Positions 11,972-22,911 of a stretch of DNA of 64,000 nt are shown here, one piece after another. The notes under the pieces were generated by a model. It had not been told where the DNA came from, did no database searches, and worked only from the letters and a program-made list of their open reading frames with translations. The DNA is from Adenanthera pavonina (Eukaryota; Streptophyta; Magnoliopsida; Fabales; Fabaceae), in NCBI GenBank assembly GCA_026686845.1, contig JAIVEN010000028.1:5099001-5163000 (forward strand). The letters are read 5' to 3'. The translations under genes and the position numbers were made by a program. Within the stretch, counting starts at the first letter, position 1; every line of letters starts with the position of its first letter.

Positions 11972-12422
11972 TGAAAGAATAAAAGATAGGGAAGACATAC
12001 ATACCGATCAAGAATGTATTTTTCCACACAAAGAGAATGAAAAATTCTAAGCGGTAGAAACAAAATCACTCGGACTTTGTTCACTGGTTCATCGTAGATA
12101 CACTCAAAAAAATTGAGGGGAAGAATGAGAGTGACTCAAAGAGAGAGTTTCAAAGAGAGGGCCACTCCAAGAGAAAAACTAAAGTGCTTTTCACTTTTGG
12201 GATGAAAGAGTCGTTCAGAAAATAACTCTCTACCTCACCTTCACATACGCACATACTTGTTCACTGATTTTTCTCTGGGCGTACGTTGTGTGGGCCCTTA
12301 TGTTAACCGTTCCCTCCCTTTCTTTTTAAATCAATATTAAAGAAAAAACTTTTTACTTTATTTGGGTTTGAGTCCTTATGTTTGGGCTCTCAATTTTTAC
12401 TCATCAAGGGTGAAACCTAACA
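11972..12422 (-). repeat. Copia 1 3' LTR
   Basis: In element orientation it begins TGTTAGGTTTCACCC right after the polypurine tract and ends TTATTCTTTCA right before the GCAAT duplication, giving TG...CA ends and 451 bp. Its first 66 bases repeat at 14258-14322, with about three substitutions and a one-base indel. Confidence 0.85.
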
Positions 12423-12432
12423 TCTCCCACTC

Positions 12433-13552
12433 ATACTTGATAGGTTAAGCTCTTACAATTCTTTCTTTCCATTTCATATTAAGTGTTCTACCGTGACTGC
12501 ATGGGCATGACGTCTATAATTAGGTATTCTTATACTAGAAATCCTTTTTAAGGACTAGTATAGAATTATCTTATTTATTTCGCATTTATCTTGTTCATGT
12601 ATTATGCCTTGAATGTCTTAAATTTACCCATATACACTTTCATCTATGGTAAATCTAATCCCTCATAAGTTTTTATATAAACTTAGATTGCCTAACTCTT
12701 CTATACTTAGTGTCTACGCTTAAAATGTTAATATCATAACTTCTTAACGGACATGTCTTAGACACCAGTATAAGTGTGTATATATTCAGATAATCTTCAT
12801 TTTGTCCATATTTCATTTCAATATGAAACAATTGCTTTCCTAACATAATACCTTTTGATCGAATTTATCATGACCATTGGATATATGCTAAAGTAGCTAT
12901 TATTGAATTATTTTCCATGAAAATGTCAAAGTCATAAGGACATTAATGAGATGATTTATTCCTCTCAGAAACTCACATGGTAATGAAACAGGGATATATT
13001 CACTTACTTCTCAATTGCGGTTTTAAAACACATGTAGTATGAATTGCATGTAACGGTATTACTCTTATCACATAAGAGCGTATGTCAATTTTGGTTTATT
13101 CTTAACACCGTACAGATTTAAGTTCAAACACACACAGTGTTTAACTTGAATTCTACCAATGCTTCCACTTATCATAACGTCTTTGTTGGAGAATTCATCA
13201 TCTGGTTATATATATTATGGATTTGTGGGTATCCATAATTCAATCCAAAATTTATATTTATTGGATCTCATCCTGACTTATTTTCTTCTTTTGTCGGAGC
13301 TACTTATTTTGTATTGTTTAACTATCATATCTGCCCTCTTGTAGATTTACAAGTGAATACAAAAGATGTCTCATCTTTGCCCACTCTCCATGAGTGTCAA
13401 AGACAATTACTCGTGTGAGAAAACTAACTTTATCAACATGTATGACATACTAGACATTGTATATTTTTATATATGTACTCAAATGACTCAATTATAGAAA
13501 AATGCACTTAATTTTATTCATATAATTGATCATTTCAGAGATTTATGTTACA
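12433..13552 (-). other. Copia 1 non-coding stretch between pol and the 3' LTR
   Basis: About 1.1 kb lie between the end of the polyprotein and the polypurine tract. No domain was recognised. A long non-coding 3' region of this kind is known in some copia lineages. Confidence 0.5.
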
Positions 13553-14235
13553 TCACATCCTATGAATATCAAGTGATTTTACATGATCAACATATATATC
13601 TCTAGGGATTGGCTTGGTAAGGGGATCAGCTATAATTTGACGTGTAGGAGTATGACGAATTATAACACTTTTCTGTGCTATAGCATCTCTTACAAAATTA
13701 TACTTGGTGTCTATGTGCTTTGTCTTACTATGATACTTGGGATCTTTGGTATAGACAATGGCAGCCTCACTATCACAGTTTATCAAAATTGGATCCAATT
13801 TATCACCAATGATCCCTAAGTGTTTTATGAATCTCTTCAACCATATTGCTTCTTGTATTGCTGCAGAACATGTAACGAACTCAGCTTCCATGGTAGACAA
13901 AGCGATACAAGTCTGTTTCTTGCTACACCAAGATATGGCTCCATTGTTTAGCAGAAAAACATATCCAAAAGTCGATTTGCGCTCATCTAGATCTCCTTCC
14001 CAATCTACATCGGAGTATCCTACCAAGCATAAATCGCTTCCTTGATAACATAGGGCATAATCTGTTGTGCCTTACAAATATATCAGGATTCTCTTCACAG
14101 CTTTCCAATGTTTTAGTCTAGTGTTTGACTGGTACCTACTGACCAAACCAATTGCAAAACATATGTCTGGTCTCATACACATCATGGTATACATTAAGCT
14201 ACTAACTGTACTGGAATAAGGGACTCTTTCCATTA
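13553..14235 (-). pseudogene. Copia 1 pol remnant: RT C-terminus and RNase H
   Basis: The frame begins with MERVPYSSTVSSLMYTMMC and MRPDICFAIGLVSRYQSN, the standard copia segment after the RT, has one stop near 14070, then continues as RNase H: VGYSDVDWEGDLDERKSTFG, GAISWCSKKQTCIALSTMEA, and KTKHIDTKYNFVRDAI, ending HTPTRQIIADPLTKPIP. These match the end of plant copia polyproteins, where RNase H degrades the RNA strand during reverse transcription. Everything upstream is missing. Confidence 0.88.
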
Positions 14236-14257
14236 TTTTCTTTTCAGACCAGTTTAT

Positions 14258-14322
14258 TTTATTTGGGTTTGAGCCCTTATGTTTGGGCTCTCAATTTCTA
14301 CCCATCAAGGGTGAAACCAACA
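14258..14322 (-). repeat. Copia 1 5' LTR stub
   Basis: A 65-base direct repeat of the 3' LTR start (TGTTGGTTTCACCC in element orientation). It stops abruptly at about 14258, where sequence coding for the end of reverse transcriptase begins. The rest of the LTR, the primer-binding site and the 5' coding region are deleted. Confidence 0.8.
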
Positions 14323-14571
14323 GCAATAATAATAATAATAGCGTCCATGCTAAGCGTGAGCAGTGCATTGCTTACCTATGTAGCTATTAGTAGGAAATGT
14401 GTCGCAGTTAATTTAGTTTTTGAATTATATTTTATTTCCCCCTATCTATCGTTGATTGTGTGACAAGTCTTGCGATGTTTTCTTTTTGGGATATGAATGA
14501 GATTTGAGTCGCTGGATTGTAGCCTACATTACCCAACTAAATGTAATAAGAAAATGAACAAAATTCCTCAC

Positions 14572-15662
14572 CTTAAATAGCAGCCCCCACCTCGCTAATC
14601 CAAAATCAATGAACATTTCCTGAGCAAAAGAAGATAAACTTAGATGTAGTTTAAAACAAATTAATCAATTTACATATCATGGTATGAAATAGATCATATA
14701 CCTTGACATGACCAATATGTAGGTACCCATTTGGTTTAGGTGGAAAGAGAGTCAAAACACTTCCACCTACTTCTTTTAAATGTTTCTCAAGAAGCACTTT
14801 CTGGTCTTTCAAATGTTGATCGAGAATCACCTTTTTTAGCTTGTAAGTGCTTTTCAAGAAGTTCCTTTGTATTACTACACCTCCACAGACTACCATCACT
14901 TAAAGGTACTTCAGCATGCACCTAAAAATAAAATGATACCTGGGAGACGTGGCAAATGTGAGTTATATGGTATTAAACAAACCACAAGGATGTTAGATGA
15001 CACATTTTAAGCCATAACGTGGCGAATTGAATTTGAGCACAAACTATAATTTCCTTGTATTTTCAAAGCACAACACTTCATGAATCCTACCATGCAAACA
15101 TCAATAAGAAGTAGATTTATGATTCCATACAAATCAAGCACACTGAGAAAGTGAGGCATGTGTTCAAACATTTATAGGATAAAATAAATTTACAATTAGT
15201 AATAAGGCCGTCATATACCTTCAAATTTTCCACCGGATTAGGGAATATCATAAATGGATTCAGATCTTCAGATGAGTTTTGTGGAGCATAAATAGATGCT
15301 GCCTTATCCTATTAATCATATTGATTCAATTGTAGATAGCCTCTCGACCATTTCTTAATATGTTAAAAAAGGAAAAATGAAAACACATTGCAAATGAACT
15401 AACATCTACTTTAGCAGGCTTCTCTTTGTTCTTTTTTGAAGGCTTTACATAATCATCTGCTGTCCTTTCACCAAGTACCTCATATAATTTTTCATTAACG
15501 AGTTGCTATCACATAATAAAGGAAGAACAGTAAGAGGAAAGAGGCATTGCACATTAACAAAATCTGAAATCAATGATGCCTAATTTATAGCTATCATCAC
15601 CTTGACAACTTTTGCATCAGCCCATGGGTGCCTCTCCTGCATATGTCCCAGTAACTCACCCA
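14572..15662 (-). pseudogene. GlnRS pseudogene, exons 3-7 (linker and HIGH motif)
   Basis: Exon 3 (15601-15662) encodes GELLGHMQERHPWADAKVVK. Exon 4 (15404-15505) encodes QLVNEKLYEVLGERTADDYV followed by a lysine-rich KPSKKNKEKPAKVD linker. Exon 5 (15219-15308) encodes DKAASIYAPQNSSEDLNPFM. Exon 6 (14702-14921) begins VHAEVPLSDGSLWRCSNTKE and ends PPKPNGYLHIGHVK, holding the class I HIGH motif. Within exon 6 the frame slips at an A-run near 14812-14818, and an LLEKHL/ILDQHL/LLEKHL series suggests a small internal duplication. Exon 7 (14572-14619) encodes EMFIDFGLARWGLLFK, where family members continue into ERGGCCYLRFDDTNP, so this exon is cut or altered. The next exons are missing up to the copia insertion. 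Confidence 0.85.
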
Positions 15663-16229
15663 CTTGCAAGACAAACATAAAATTTTTAATTTTATTTAAC
15701 AATTTTTATAGTGTATTTATTTAAAAATAGGGTAGTGACCAAAGTGCCGCACAGCTACTTTACAAATTTTAATTTTGTGAGGCTCCAAATCAATTGACAT
15801 TTTTATATGTTAACATATTCCATGTGAGTGGAAGTGGTCAGTGTCGGAAATGCACGATAAGGCATAAGGTTGATGACTTCTCATCCAGAAAAGTCAAGTT
15901 GCTACAGAAGATCTGTTTACTATTTCCAGTTTGTTTTAATGAATTATTGTTGTAGCCACTTGAACTGAGTTTTCTTTTTCAAGTATAAGGCAATTCAAGG
16001 AAGTTTCTCTTTTCGAATCATGATAAGAACTTTTGGAAGAGCCACATACGTCAAAAGCCAACTCATAATGTTGAAGATATTGGTATATTATAAGCCTTAC
16101 ATCAGAATCTCATCCTGGATATGGAACTCTAGTCCACGACTTGAAAAGATCCTAACAAACCACCACACTAGTTTCATTCTTTTAGAACTGAAATCTCTAG
16201 AAATTAGAAGTTGCTGGTACTTGGTGATC

Positions 16230-19200
16230 AAGAAACACGATCCAATTACCCACTGCGATGCATAGAAAACCCTTTCCATATCTAACTTCTCTAATTCACT
16301 TAAAGGACTTTGTTTAGCACTCAATTTCAATGAGTTGTAAAAGGAGTGCTTACCGCCTTAGCATTTTTCATGTGAAATCTTTGTAGCACTTTTTAAATGT
16401 AGCATTCCTGATATAGCCAAAGCTTCTTTTCCTTTCTGTCATGCAAAATTCTTATGCCAAGAATTAGATTAGCAACTGCCATGTCTTTCATGGCAAATGA
16501 CTCACCAAATTGCTTCTTCAACCTATCAATTCTAAAAATATTTTTTCCAACAATAAGCATGTCATCAACATACAATAATAGAATAATGAAATCATTACTA
16601 TAAAAATTTTTAACAAAGACACAGTGATTAGAAGTAGTCTTCTTATAGTCTTACTCATATATAACTGACTCAAACTTCTTACACCACTGCTTTGGAGCTT
16701 GCTTCAAACCATATAGACTCTTTCTCAATCTACACACATAATCTTCTTTTCCTACAACATGAAAACTATCGGGTTGTTTCATGTAAATCTCTTCCTCCAA
16801 ATCACCATGGAGAAAAGTCGTCTTCACATCCATCTGCTCCACCTCTAAATCAAGAGTAGCAGCCAAACTCAAGCATTTCTAATGGATGACATCTTCACTA
16901 CATAAGAGAAAATTTCATTAAAATCAACTCTCCTTTTGTGACTAAAGTCTTTGACCACTAATTCAGCTTTATACCTCGGAGATGTGGAATTGCTCTCATG
17001 CTTTACCCTATAAATTCACTTATTATCCAATGCCCTTTTACCCTAAGGCAACTTCACCAAATCAAATGTGTGATGGTCATGCAATGATTTCATTTTGTCC
17101 TGCATTACATCCAACCACTTTTGTTTTTCTTCACTTTTCACGGCTTCTTCAAAACACTTAGGTTCTCCCATTTCAGTCAAGGTCACATACTCATCAGAAG
17201 GATACCTCTTAGATGATTGTCTTTGCCTATTAGACCTCCTGAGTTGGACTTGAAGTGGTTCGAGTGCATCATCTAGTTTCTCATCTTGTGACTCATGTTA
17301 CTTTTCAACATCATTTGTTAGAACATCCAACTCGTCTCCAAGTTACCCATCATCAGGATAGTTATGTTGCACTCCTTATTGAACATTACCATTATTAGCA
17401 TCTAGATTGTGAATAGACGATTATATTGGATCAATATCATTTAGATTATAATTTTTCACAGGAGCTATCTTCTCCACCTTATCAATGTCATTAATCTCTA
17501 TGAACTTCACATCACGACTTCTAACAAGTTTCTTATCAACAAGATCATACAACCTGTAGCCAAATTTATCATGACCAAACCAATGAAGATACACTATCAT
17601 GTCTTTGCATCTAACTTGAATCTTTCATCTTTTGGAACATACACAAATACCTTGCAACCAAAAACTCGCAAATGATCATAATTAATATTTTGACTAAACC
17701 AAATTTTTCTTTAACACCTCACCATTAAAAGGAACCGCAAGACTAAAATTGATAACATGTACCGCTATGTACAGTGCCTCACCTCAGAAATGTTTGGGTA
17801 ATTTTGCTTCAGAAAGCATACATCTAACTCTCTCAATTAGAGTCTAGTTCATCCTCTCTACTAAGCCATTAAACTGAAGAGTCTTGGGAGAGTCTTTTCA
17901 TGTCTAATATCCTATTGCTTACAAAAAACATCAAAGGGTCCATAATGCTCACCACCATTGTCAATACGAATGCATTTAAGCTTCTTAGCTTACTACCTCT
18001 CAACTAAAGCTTGAAATTGTTTGAATTTTTCCAACACTTGGTCTTTTGTCTTCAAAGTATAGAGCCACAATTTTTTAGAACAGTCATCAATAAAGGTAAC
18101 AAAGTAAAGAGTACCACTAAGATTTTACCTTCAATGGACCACAAATGTCAAAGTACTTTAATTCAAGTAACTTTTATTTCCTTGAAGGAGGATGCTCTTG
18201 AAAGATACTCTAGTCTGATTACTAGCCATATAGTAAGAACACTTTTCCAATTAAGCACTTTTCAATCCCGAAAGCACATCTTTTTTGCTAAGCAATTAAG
18301 TCTTTTTTCACCGATATGACTAAGCCTTCGGTGCTATAAATTTGAAACCTTCACATTCACACTGTCTCTAGCAACCAAAGCTTTTGTCCAATACAATTTA
18401 GATAATTTTCCCCCTTTAATCACAACTAAGTTACCTTTTGTGAATCTCCACTTTCCAGAACCAAAATAGTTATCAAAATCATCATCATCAAACTTTTGAA
18501 CAGAGAACAAATTAAAGCGAACATCTGGAGCATGTTTAACTCCTTTAAGCCATATTTTCATTCCAATGTTGGTATGTAAACAAACATCACCAATGCTAAT
18601 TACATTAGCCTCACTATCATTACCCATCTTTAACACCTAAAAGTTACTAGGTGTATAAAATGTGAAGAACTCCTTCCTTGATGTAACATGCAGTGTAGCA
18701 CCACTATCTATTACCCATATGTTCTCATCTGAAATAAGATTAACTGATTCATACCCACGGATAATAAGAAAATCTTCATAGGTAGTAGTAGTAAAACAAT
18801 CATAATCTTTTATCTCCATGCTCTTAGTTGATACAAGACTAACTGATTCATAATGATAAAGATAAGAAGATCATTACTTGTACTAGTAGTAACATGATCA
18901 TCATCATACTGACCCTTATCTTCTTACTTACCATTCTTGCCCTTGTTCTCTTTTTCCAAAAGAAAACAATACTTCTTAATGTGTCACTTTTTATGACAAT
19001 AATGACACTTTAAATTCATATATTTGGACTTGGACTTACTCTTACTCTTTTCTCTACCACCTTTCAGTTCTCTTTTATGACATTTTCCCCTATTTTCAAT
19101 GATAAACACATCTGAATGAGATGAAAAATCATGTGCCTTCCTTCTCATTTCTTCATTAAGAGCATTACTCTTTGCCACTTGTAAGAAAACAATACCATTA

Positions 19201-19680
19201 GGGGTTGAGTTTGTAATTAAAACTCAAAATGTCTCCCAAGACTCAGGTAAAGTGTTCAAAGGCCATAGTTCCAAAACCTTATCATCAAACTTGATAACCA
19301 TTCTTGACAATTGATCTTGGAGCCCTTGAAATTCATTGAAGTAATCTAAAATAGAGGTCCCTTCCTTATACCTCAAATTCATCAAACAATTTAGTAAATA
19401 TAATTTATTATTTCATAACTTAGAGGAATACAAGAACTCAATCTTCTCCCATAAAATTCTCGCATGTGTCTCATTAACAATGTGATTATATATATTATCT
19501 TCTACATATTACCGAATAAAACCACATACTTGCTAATGTTCAAAATTCCATTCCTCATTAGACTTAGAATCTGGCTTCTGAGTAGCAAACACAGGAAGAT
19601 ATATATTTTTCACAAATAGCAAATCATTCATCTTGCCCTTCCACAAATGACAAGTAGTGTCATTTAAACAAACCATTCTA
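16230..19680 (-). pseudogene. Copia 2 gag-pol, many stops and frameshifts
   Basis: Gag-like text (ILDYFNEFQGLQDQLSRMV, LPESWETF) runs from about 19680 to 19150, followed by a zinc knuckle, CHYCHKK...HIKKYC, near 19000-18950. Protease follows at 18819-18334 with the active-site WVIDSGATLHVT and later GVKHAPDVRFNLFSV. Integrase-region fragments lie between about 18200 and 17550. The reverse transcriptase shows QMDVKTTFLHGDLEEEIYMK and KSLYGLKQAPKQWCKKFE (16872-16651) and the catalytic YVDDMLIVG (16575-16393). At about 16300, LSELEKLDMERVFYAS marks the end of recognisable pol. Several stops and frame changes make it non-functional. Confidence 0.85.
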
Positions 19681-19729
19681 TTTGTATTAAACTTTATTAT
19701 TCAAGCAAGTTAAACAATCTCAAAATCAG

Positions 19730-19743
19730 GGTTCTAATGCCAC
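19730..19743 (-). other. Copia 2 primer-binding site
   Basis: TGGCATTAGAACC on the minus strand lies three bases inside the LTR end. It matches the usual initiator tRNA-Met site TGGTATCAGAGCC at about 10 of 13 positions. Confidence 0.6.
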
Positions 19744-19745
19744 TC

Positions 19746-20417
19746 TGATAGTAACAGTAATTGAATAACAAATACAGCAAAAATAAACCTCTCCCACTTG
19801 TAAGAATTTAAGAGGATAATCAAACAAATATATGGCAAAAATTAAACGCAACAAATACATCAAAAGACACTAAGAATTTTTACCGTGGAAAACCCTTCAA
19901 AGTAAGGGTAAAAACCACAGGTTGTCCATACCATTAAAAATAGCTCCACTATGATCCAAATAGAAGTGCAACAGGGTCTTAATCAGGTGAACAAATCAAT
20001 ACCAACAGTCCTTCCCACAACCAAAGCCAAAAACTTACAATAAAGAATCAAGAAGATAAATGACCTAAAAATATAGATTTAATACGAATTAAATATCTCT
20101 CACGGAAAATCACGAAACGACAATCCAACTGTTGAAAATGAAGAACAAGATGTCTCAAACTTGTTGACAAAATTTCAGCTCAATCCAACCGTTAATGAAT
20201 TCATAAACAAATTTTTTCCATAACTACTATGTAAATATGTGAAAATAATGTTTTTCTCCTCTTTGCTTTCAAATGCAGCTATTCTAACTTAAATATAATC
20301 TCACTTTCATACTCTAATATAACCATTTTTCACTTAAATAAGTGAGACATATAATAGGCTTTTAGATTTGAGCCTTTCTCCACATAAAAAGGGAGCCCAC
20401 ATCCAAAAGCATCAACA
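19746..20417 (-). repeat. Copia 2 5' LTR
   Basis: The 672-bp block reads TGTTGATGCTTTTGGATG at its start and ends CTGTTACTATCA, directly before the primer-binding site. The left end is well fixed by that site. The right end is chosen from the TG...CA rule and could be off. No second copy was found to confirm it. Confidence 0.55.
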
Positions 20418-20687
20418 ATGAACGATGTGGTAAGGTATTTGATGGATACTTTGTAGCAACCAGCCATATAATGGCAAGAACCATGTCAATAATTAGTGGT
20501 AAAAAGAAAATTCAATGGGCGTATTTTTCCCATGAGCAAATTTTCTTCAGTATTATAGACTTCTGTCCAATAGATTACTGCGCAAGCTCACAAATATATA
20601 ATCATTTCACCAAGTCTTTCTTTCTGTATTTAGCAATCCAAAAAAACCACTATTTTATTCCCAAAACTTAATCCAATGGACTATCCA

Positions 20688-21065
20688 GTATTTAGTCCCG
20701 TGTACAGGAGATTTCCTACAGTTCGACTGCATCCATCTGTAATAACAGCCTGAAAACAACATAAGAATCCATCATCATCATCATCAATGATCAACATCAT
20801 CAATAATAATAATAATAATTGTTGTTGTTGTTAATGAAGAAATTTGAACTTTGAGTCAAGAAATTAAAGGAAATTCGCTTGCAGACTCATCCATCATGGT
20901 AGAATTTTTGGGGCCAATATGACAAGAAGAATACCTCATTAAGGACAGCAGCAAGATTGGCTGTAACTTTATTGTTAGCAATCGTATTCCGAGCCGTTCG
21001 TTCATCTAAACCGATCAGAACTCCAAGCAATTCTCCTTACCGGAGTTATCATCCTTAACCGACAT
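20688..21065 (-). pseudogene. GlnRS pseudogene, exons 1-2 (N-terminal domain)
   Basis: Exon 1 (20935-21065) starts ATG with MSVKDDNSGKENCLEF and then hits a stop. In another frame it continues IGLDERTARNTIANNKVTAN then LAAVLNE up to a GT donor at 20934. The conserved LFLxIGLDERTAxNTxANNKVT text of plant GlnRS is thus split by a frameshift. Exon 2 starts at 20749 after a TTTTCAG acceptor and reads AVITDGCSRTVGNLLYT before running into a stop in AT-rich sequence. The next exons of the N-terminal domain are not visible, and copia 2 begins about 270 bases further on. Confidence 0.85.
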
Positions 21066-21506
21066 TTTCTGCAAGCGGTAAACAAACTCAAAGCGAACTT
21101 ATGTGAAGACTTTTGGGATTTTCCAGATACTTAGTTCGGTTGAAAATTTAGGAAACTCTCACAATTTTTACCAGTGGAGGCAAAACGGATTGCAGTACGA
21201 AGTTCCTGAATTCATGATTACTTCCAGAAGATATCAACAGGACCAAGGGAATTTATATCTATCTATATATCTATAAAATCAATAGGAAGCTTGTGTTCTC
21301 CTGGCAGAGAAAAAAGAAAGTAGAGAGTTGGACGGAGTTTTCTTTGCTCACCTACGGACTCAGACCATGAAAGAGACGAGAGATTGAGGGCTTTAGGGGA
21401 TTCGAAATCGTTAATGGCACAGTTATGCTGCCTCTGTACTATTTCATTTCTTCCGAGTGAATGGTGAAATCAGAATGAGTAAGCGTTTACTTTGGCAGGA
21501 TTCGTG

Positions 21507-21545
21507 CTTTTTATGGGCATGACGCACCCTGTCACTAAAGCCCAT
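21507..21545 (-). promoter_or_regulatory. Probable promoter elements of the former GlnRS gene
   Basis: About 440-480 bases before the exon 1 ATG the minus strand has CCCATAAAAAG (21507-21517), a TATA-like box, and TGGGCT (21540-21545), a plant site II type element common in translation and housekeeping gene promoters. Between them and the ATG lies a leader with no long open frame. Confidence 0.35.
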
Positions 21546-22386
21546 TTTTTCTTTTTCTGCTGCCAATTGGATTTATACGAGTTCGGATGGGATTTGGTTT
21601 TGGAGAAATTTCATAAGTACTCAAATGTAATAATAAAATAATATTGAAAAATTTAAAAATTATCAATTTCAAAATCATCATTTATTTTTTTTTAAATTAC
21701 AAATTTAAAATATTCTTATAAAAATAAAATGACAATTTTATTTTTAAAACACATAAATGAAAATTTAAATTTGATAAATAATTTTTTAATATAATGCGAT
21801 GTTGCTAAGACTATAAATGCATGTTGGTCAGGGGTGGTACTTCATAAATATTTTATAAATTATGGTGTGGGAGTCTTAAGCCTCCATCTCCTCCTAACTT
21901 ATACATTATATACACACTTACTCACAATCAATGTGCTTTAGTTCTAATAAAATGTGTTAAGATCACTTAAACATGATGCCTTGAATTCAAGAGCCTATAA
22001 ATACAAAAACATTTTTTAGAGAGTTTCCTCTATTTGGGGTGACGCAGCTCAATCATATATTCTCACTATTTCATTTTATCTCTTATTTAAAGTTTTAGTA
22101 CATAGATTAAAAAATATAATTAATATTTTTTTAATTTTCAAATATGCCCTTAATAAATGGATAATTATAAAAATGTAATTAATGTTATTTTTTACTTTTA
22201 AAGTAATAGATAAGGATATAGTAAGAAAATTAATAATTATTATTGTATTGAAATCTTAAAATAACAAATAAATAAAAATAAATTTTCTTAAAAATTGATA
22301 ATTAAAAAATAAATGCAGGGAGTATTTGCTTAGTAATAATAGAATATTTATTCCTTTCCTTTGTCTTGTCCTTAAAAAAAACAACA
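21546..22386. other. AT-rich intergenic stretch
   Basis: Low-complexity AT-rich sequence follows the old GlnRS promoter. No gene, paired terminal repeat or RNA gene was recognised. Confidence 0.5.
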
Positions 22387-22427
22387 GAAAGAAGGAGAAG
22401 GAGGAGAAGGAGAAGAAGAAGAAGAAT
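22387..22427 (+). repeat. Purine-rich GAA/GGA simple repeat
   Basis: An uninterrupted purine tract of AGAAGG, GGAGAA and GAA units. It may adopt an unusual duplex form but shows no coding context. Confidence 0.8.
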
Positions 22428-22545
22428 CTTGTTCTTATTTAAAAATGAGTCACTAAAGATAGGTTGGGCTTATTAGGGGAAGAAGGCTTCAAAACATCGG
22501 CCCACACCTTTGTGGTCTTGTATTTTCTCATGTCTTTGCCTAACA

Positions 22546-22822
22546 AAAGAGTTCCGAACTACCGGGGTGGGTTGGCACAAGTTGTCCTGAGATCCGGACA
22601 AAGGCTTTCACTCCCCATGATGACGGATTCGAGTTTTCCCTTGGTTGCTCAAGTCCTAGTTTGGTGCTTTGGTAGCAATTCCATTGTGGGGAGAACTTTC
22701 ATCGCTCAAAGACAATCAGTAAATCCTGATAGGTGTCCAATGACTGGCCCCATTCCCAAGTCCCAAGATAACTGCCCTCTCTAATTGCAATTTTTCTTTA
22801 CAAAAAAAAAGAGCTCTAAACT
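22546..22822 (+). mobile_element. tRNA-derived SINE with target-site duplication
   Basis: The 250-bp body (22561-22810) begins ACCGGGGTGGGTTGGCACAA. TGGCACAAGTTGTC is an A-box-like element, and about 45 bases later GGATTCGAGTTTTCC matches a B box (GGTTCGANTCC), so RNA polymerase III would read it on the plus strand. It ends in an A-rich tail. Flanks AAAGAGTTCCGAACT (22546-22560) and AAAGAGCTCTAAACT (22808-22822) agree at 12 of 15 positions, with mainly transition differences, as expected for an aged target-site duplication. It does not encode protein, although a 106-codon frame happens to be open across it. Confidence 0.62.
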
Positions 22823-22911
22823 CCGAGATGATTCATCGGTGAAAAAAGTGAGGACAAAGAAATTAATTTTATTAATAAAAGAAAATTTAAAAAAGATCTA
22901 TGGCCAGCTTG

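Larger units (their letters stand above)
11967..14327 (-). mobile_element. Copia LTR retrotransposon 1, internally deleted, with GCAAT target-site duplication
   Basis: The element occupies 11972-14322 on the minus strand and is bracketed by a perfect 5-bp duplication GCAAT at 11967-11971 and 14323-14327, so it inserted between GlnRS exons 7 and 8. Its 3' LTR is complete (11972-12422), while only the first 65 bases of the 5' LTR remain (14258-14322). The polypurine tract GAGTGGGAGA (12423-12432, minus strand) lies just before the 3' LTR. Gag, protease, integrase and most of the reverse transcriptase are lost in one internal deletion joining the LTR stub to the end of the RT region. The retained RNase H shows it is Ty1-copia. 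Confidence 0.85.
16230..20417 (-). mobile_element. Copia LTR retrotransposon 2, 3'-truncated
   Basis: In element orientation it starts with a 5' LTR (20417-19746), then a tRNA-Met-type primer-binding site, gag, protease, integrase and RT pieces down to about 16230, where copia similarity fades. No 3' LTR was found, so the 3' end is truncated or replaced. It lies between exons 2 and 3 of the GlnRS pseudogene. Many stops break the coding region, so this insertion looks older than the LINE at the window start. Confidence 0.78.
10052..21065 (-). pseudogene. Glutaminyl-tRNA synthetase (cytosolic type) pseudogene, split by two copia elements
   Basis: Glutaminyl-tRNA synthetase charges tRNA-Gln with glutamine in the cytosol. 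At least twelve exon remnants follow in the right order on the minus strand with GT-AG borders: N-terminal domain (exons 1-2), its end and the linker (3-5), the catalytic HIGH exon (6-7), the segment just after the KMSKR-type loop (8), and the anticodon-binding domain (9-12). It cannot make a synthetase. Exon 1 is frameshifted soon after the start codon, exon 6 has a frameshift and a duplicated LLEKHL-type segment, and exon 11 has a one-base frameshift. Exons for most of the catalytic core between exons 7 and 8 and for the C-terminus are absent. Two copia retrotransposons (11972-14322 and about 16230-20417) lie within it. A functional paralogue must exist elsewhere in the genome because the enzyme is essential. 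Confidence 0.85.

Noticed and set aside
20680..20722. TGTAGGAAATCTCC...on the minus strand read as an LTR start for copia 2
   Set aside because: The same bases code for RTVGNLLYT of GlnRS exon 2, and a better TG...CA end lies at 20417.
22464..22784. A 106-codon open frame on the plus strand in GC-richer sequence
   Set aside because: It overlaps the SINE body with its A/B-box-like motifs and tail, and the translation has no recognisable domain, so it is an accidental frame.
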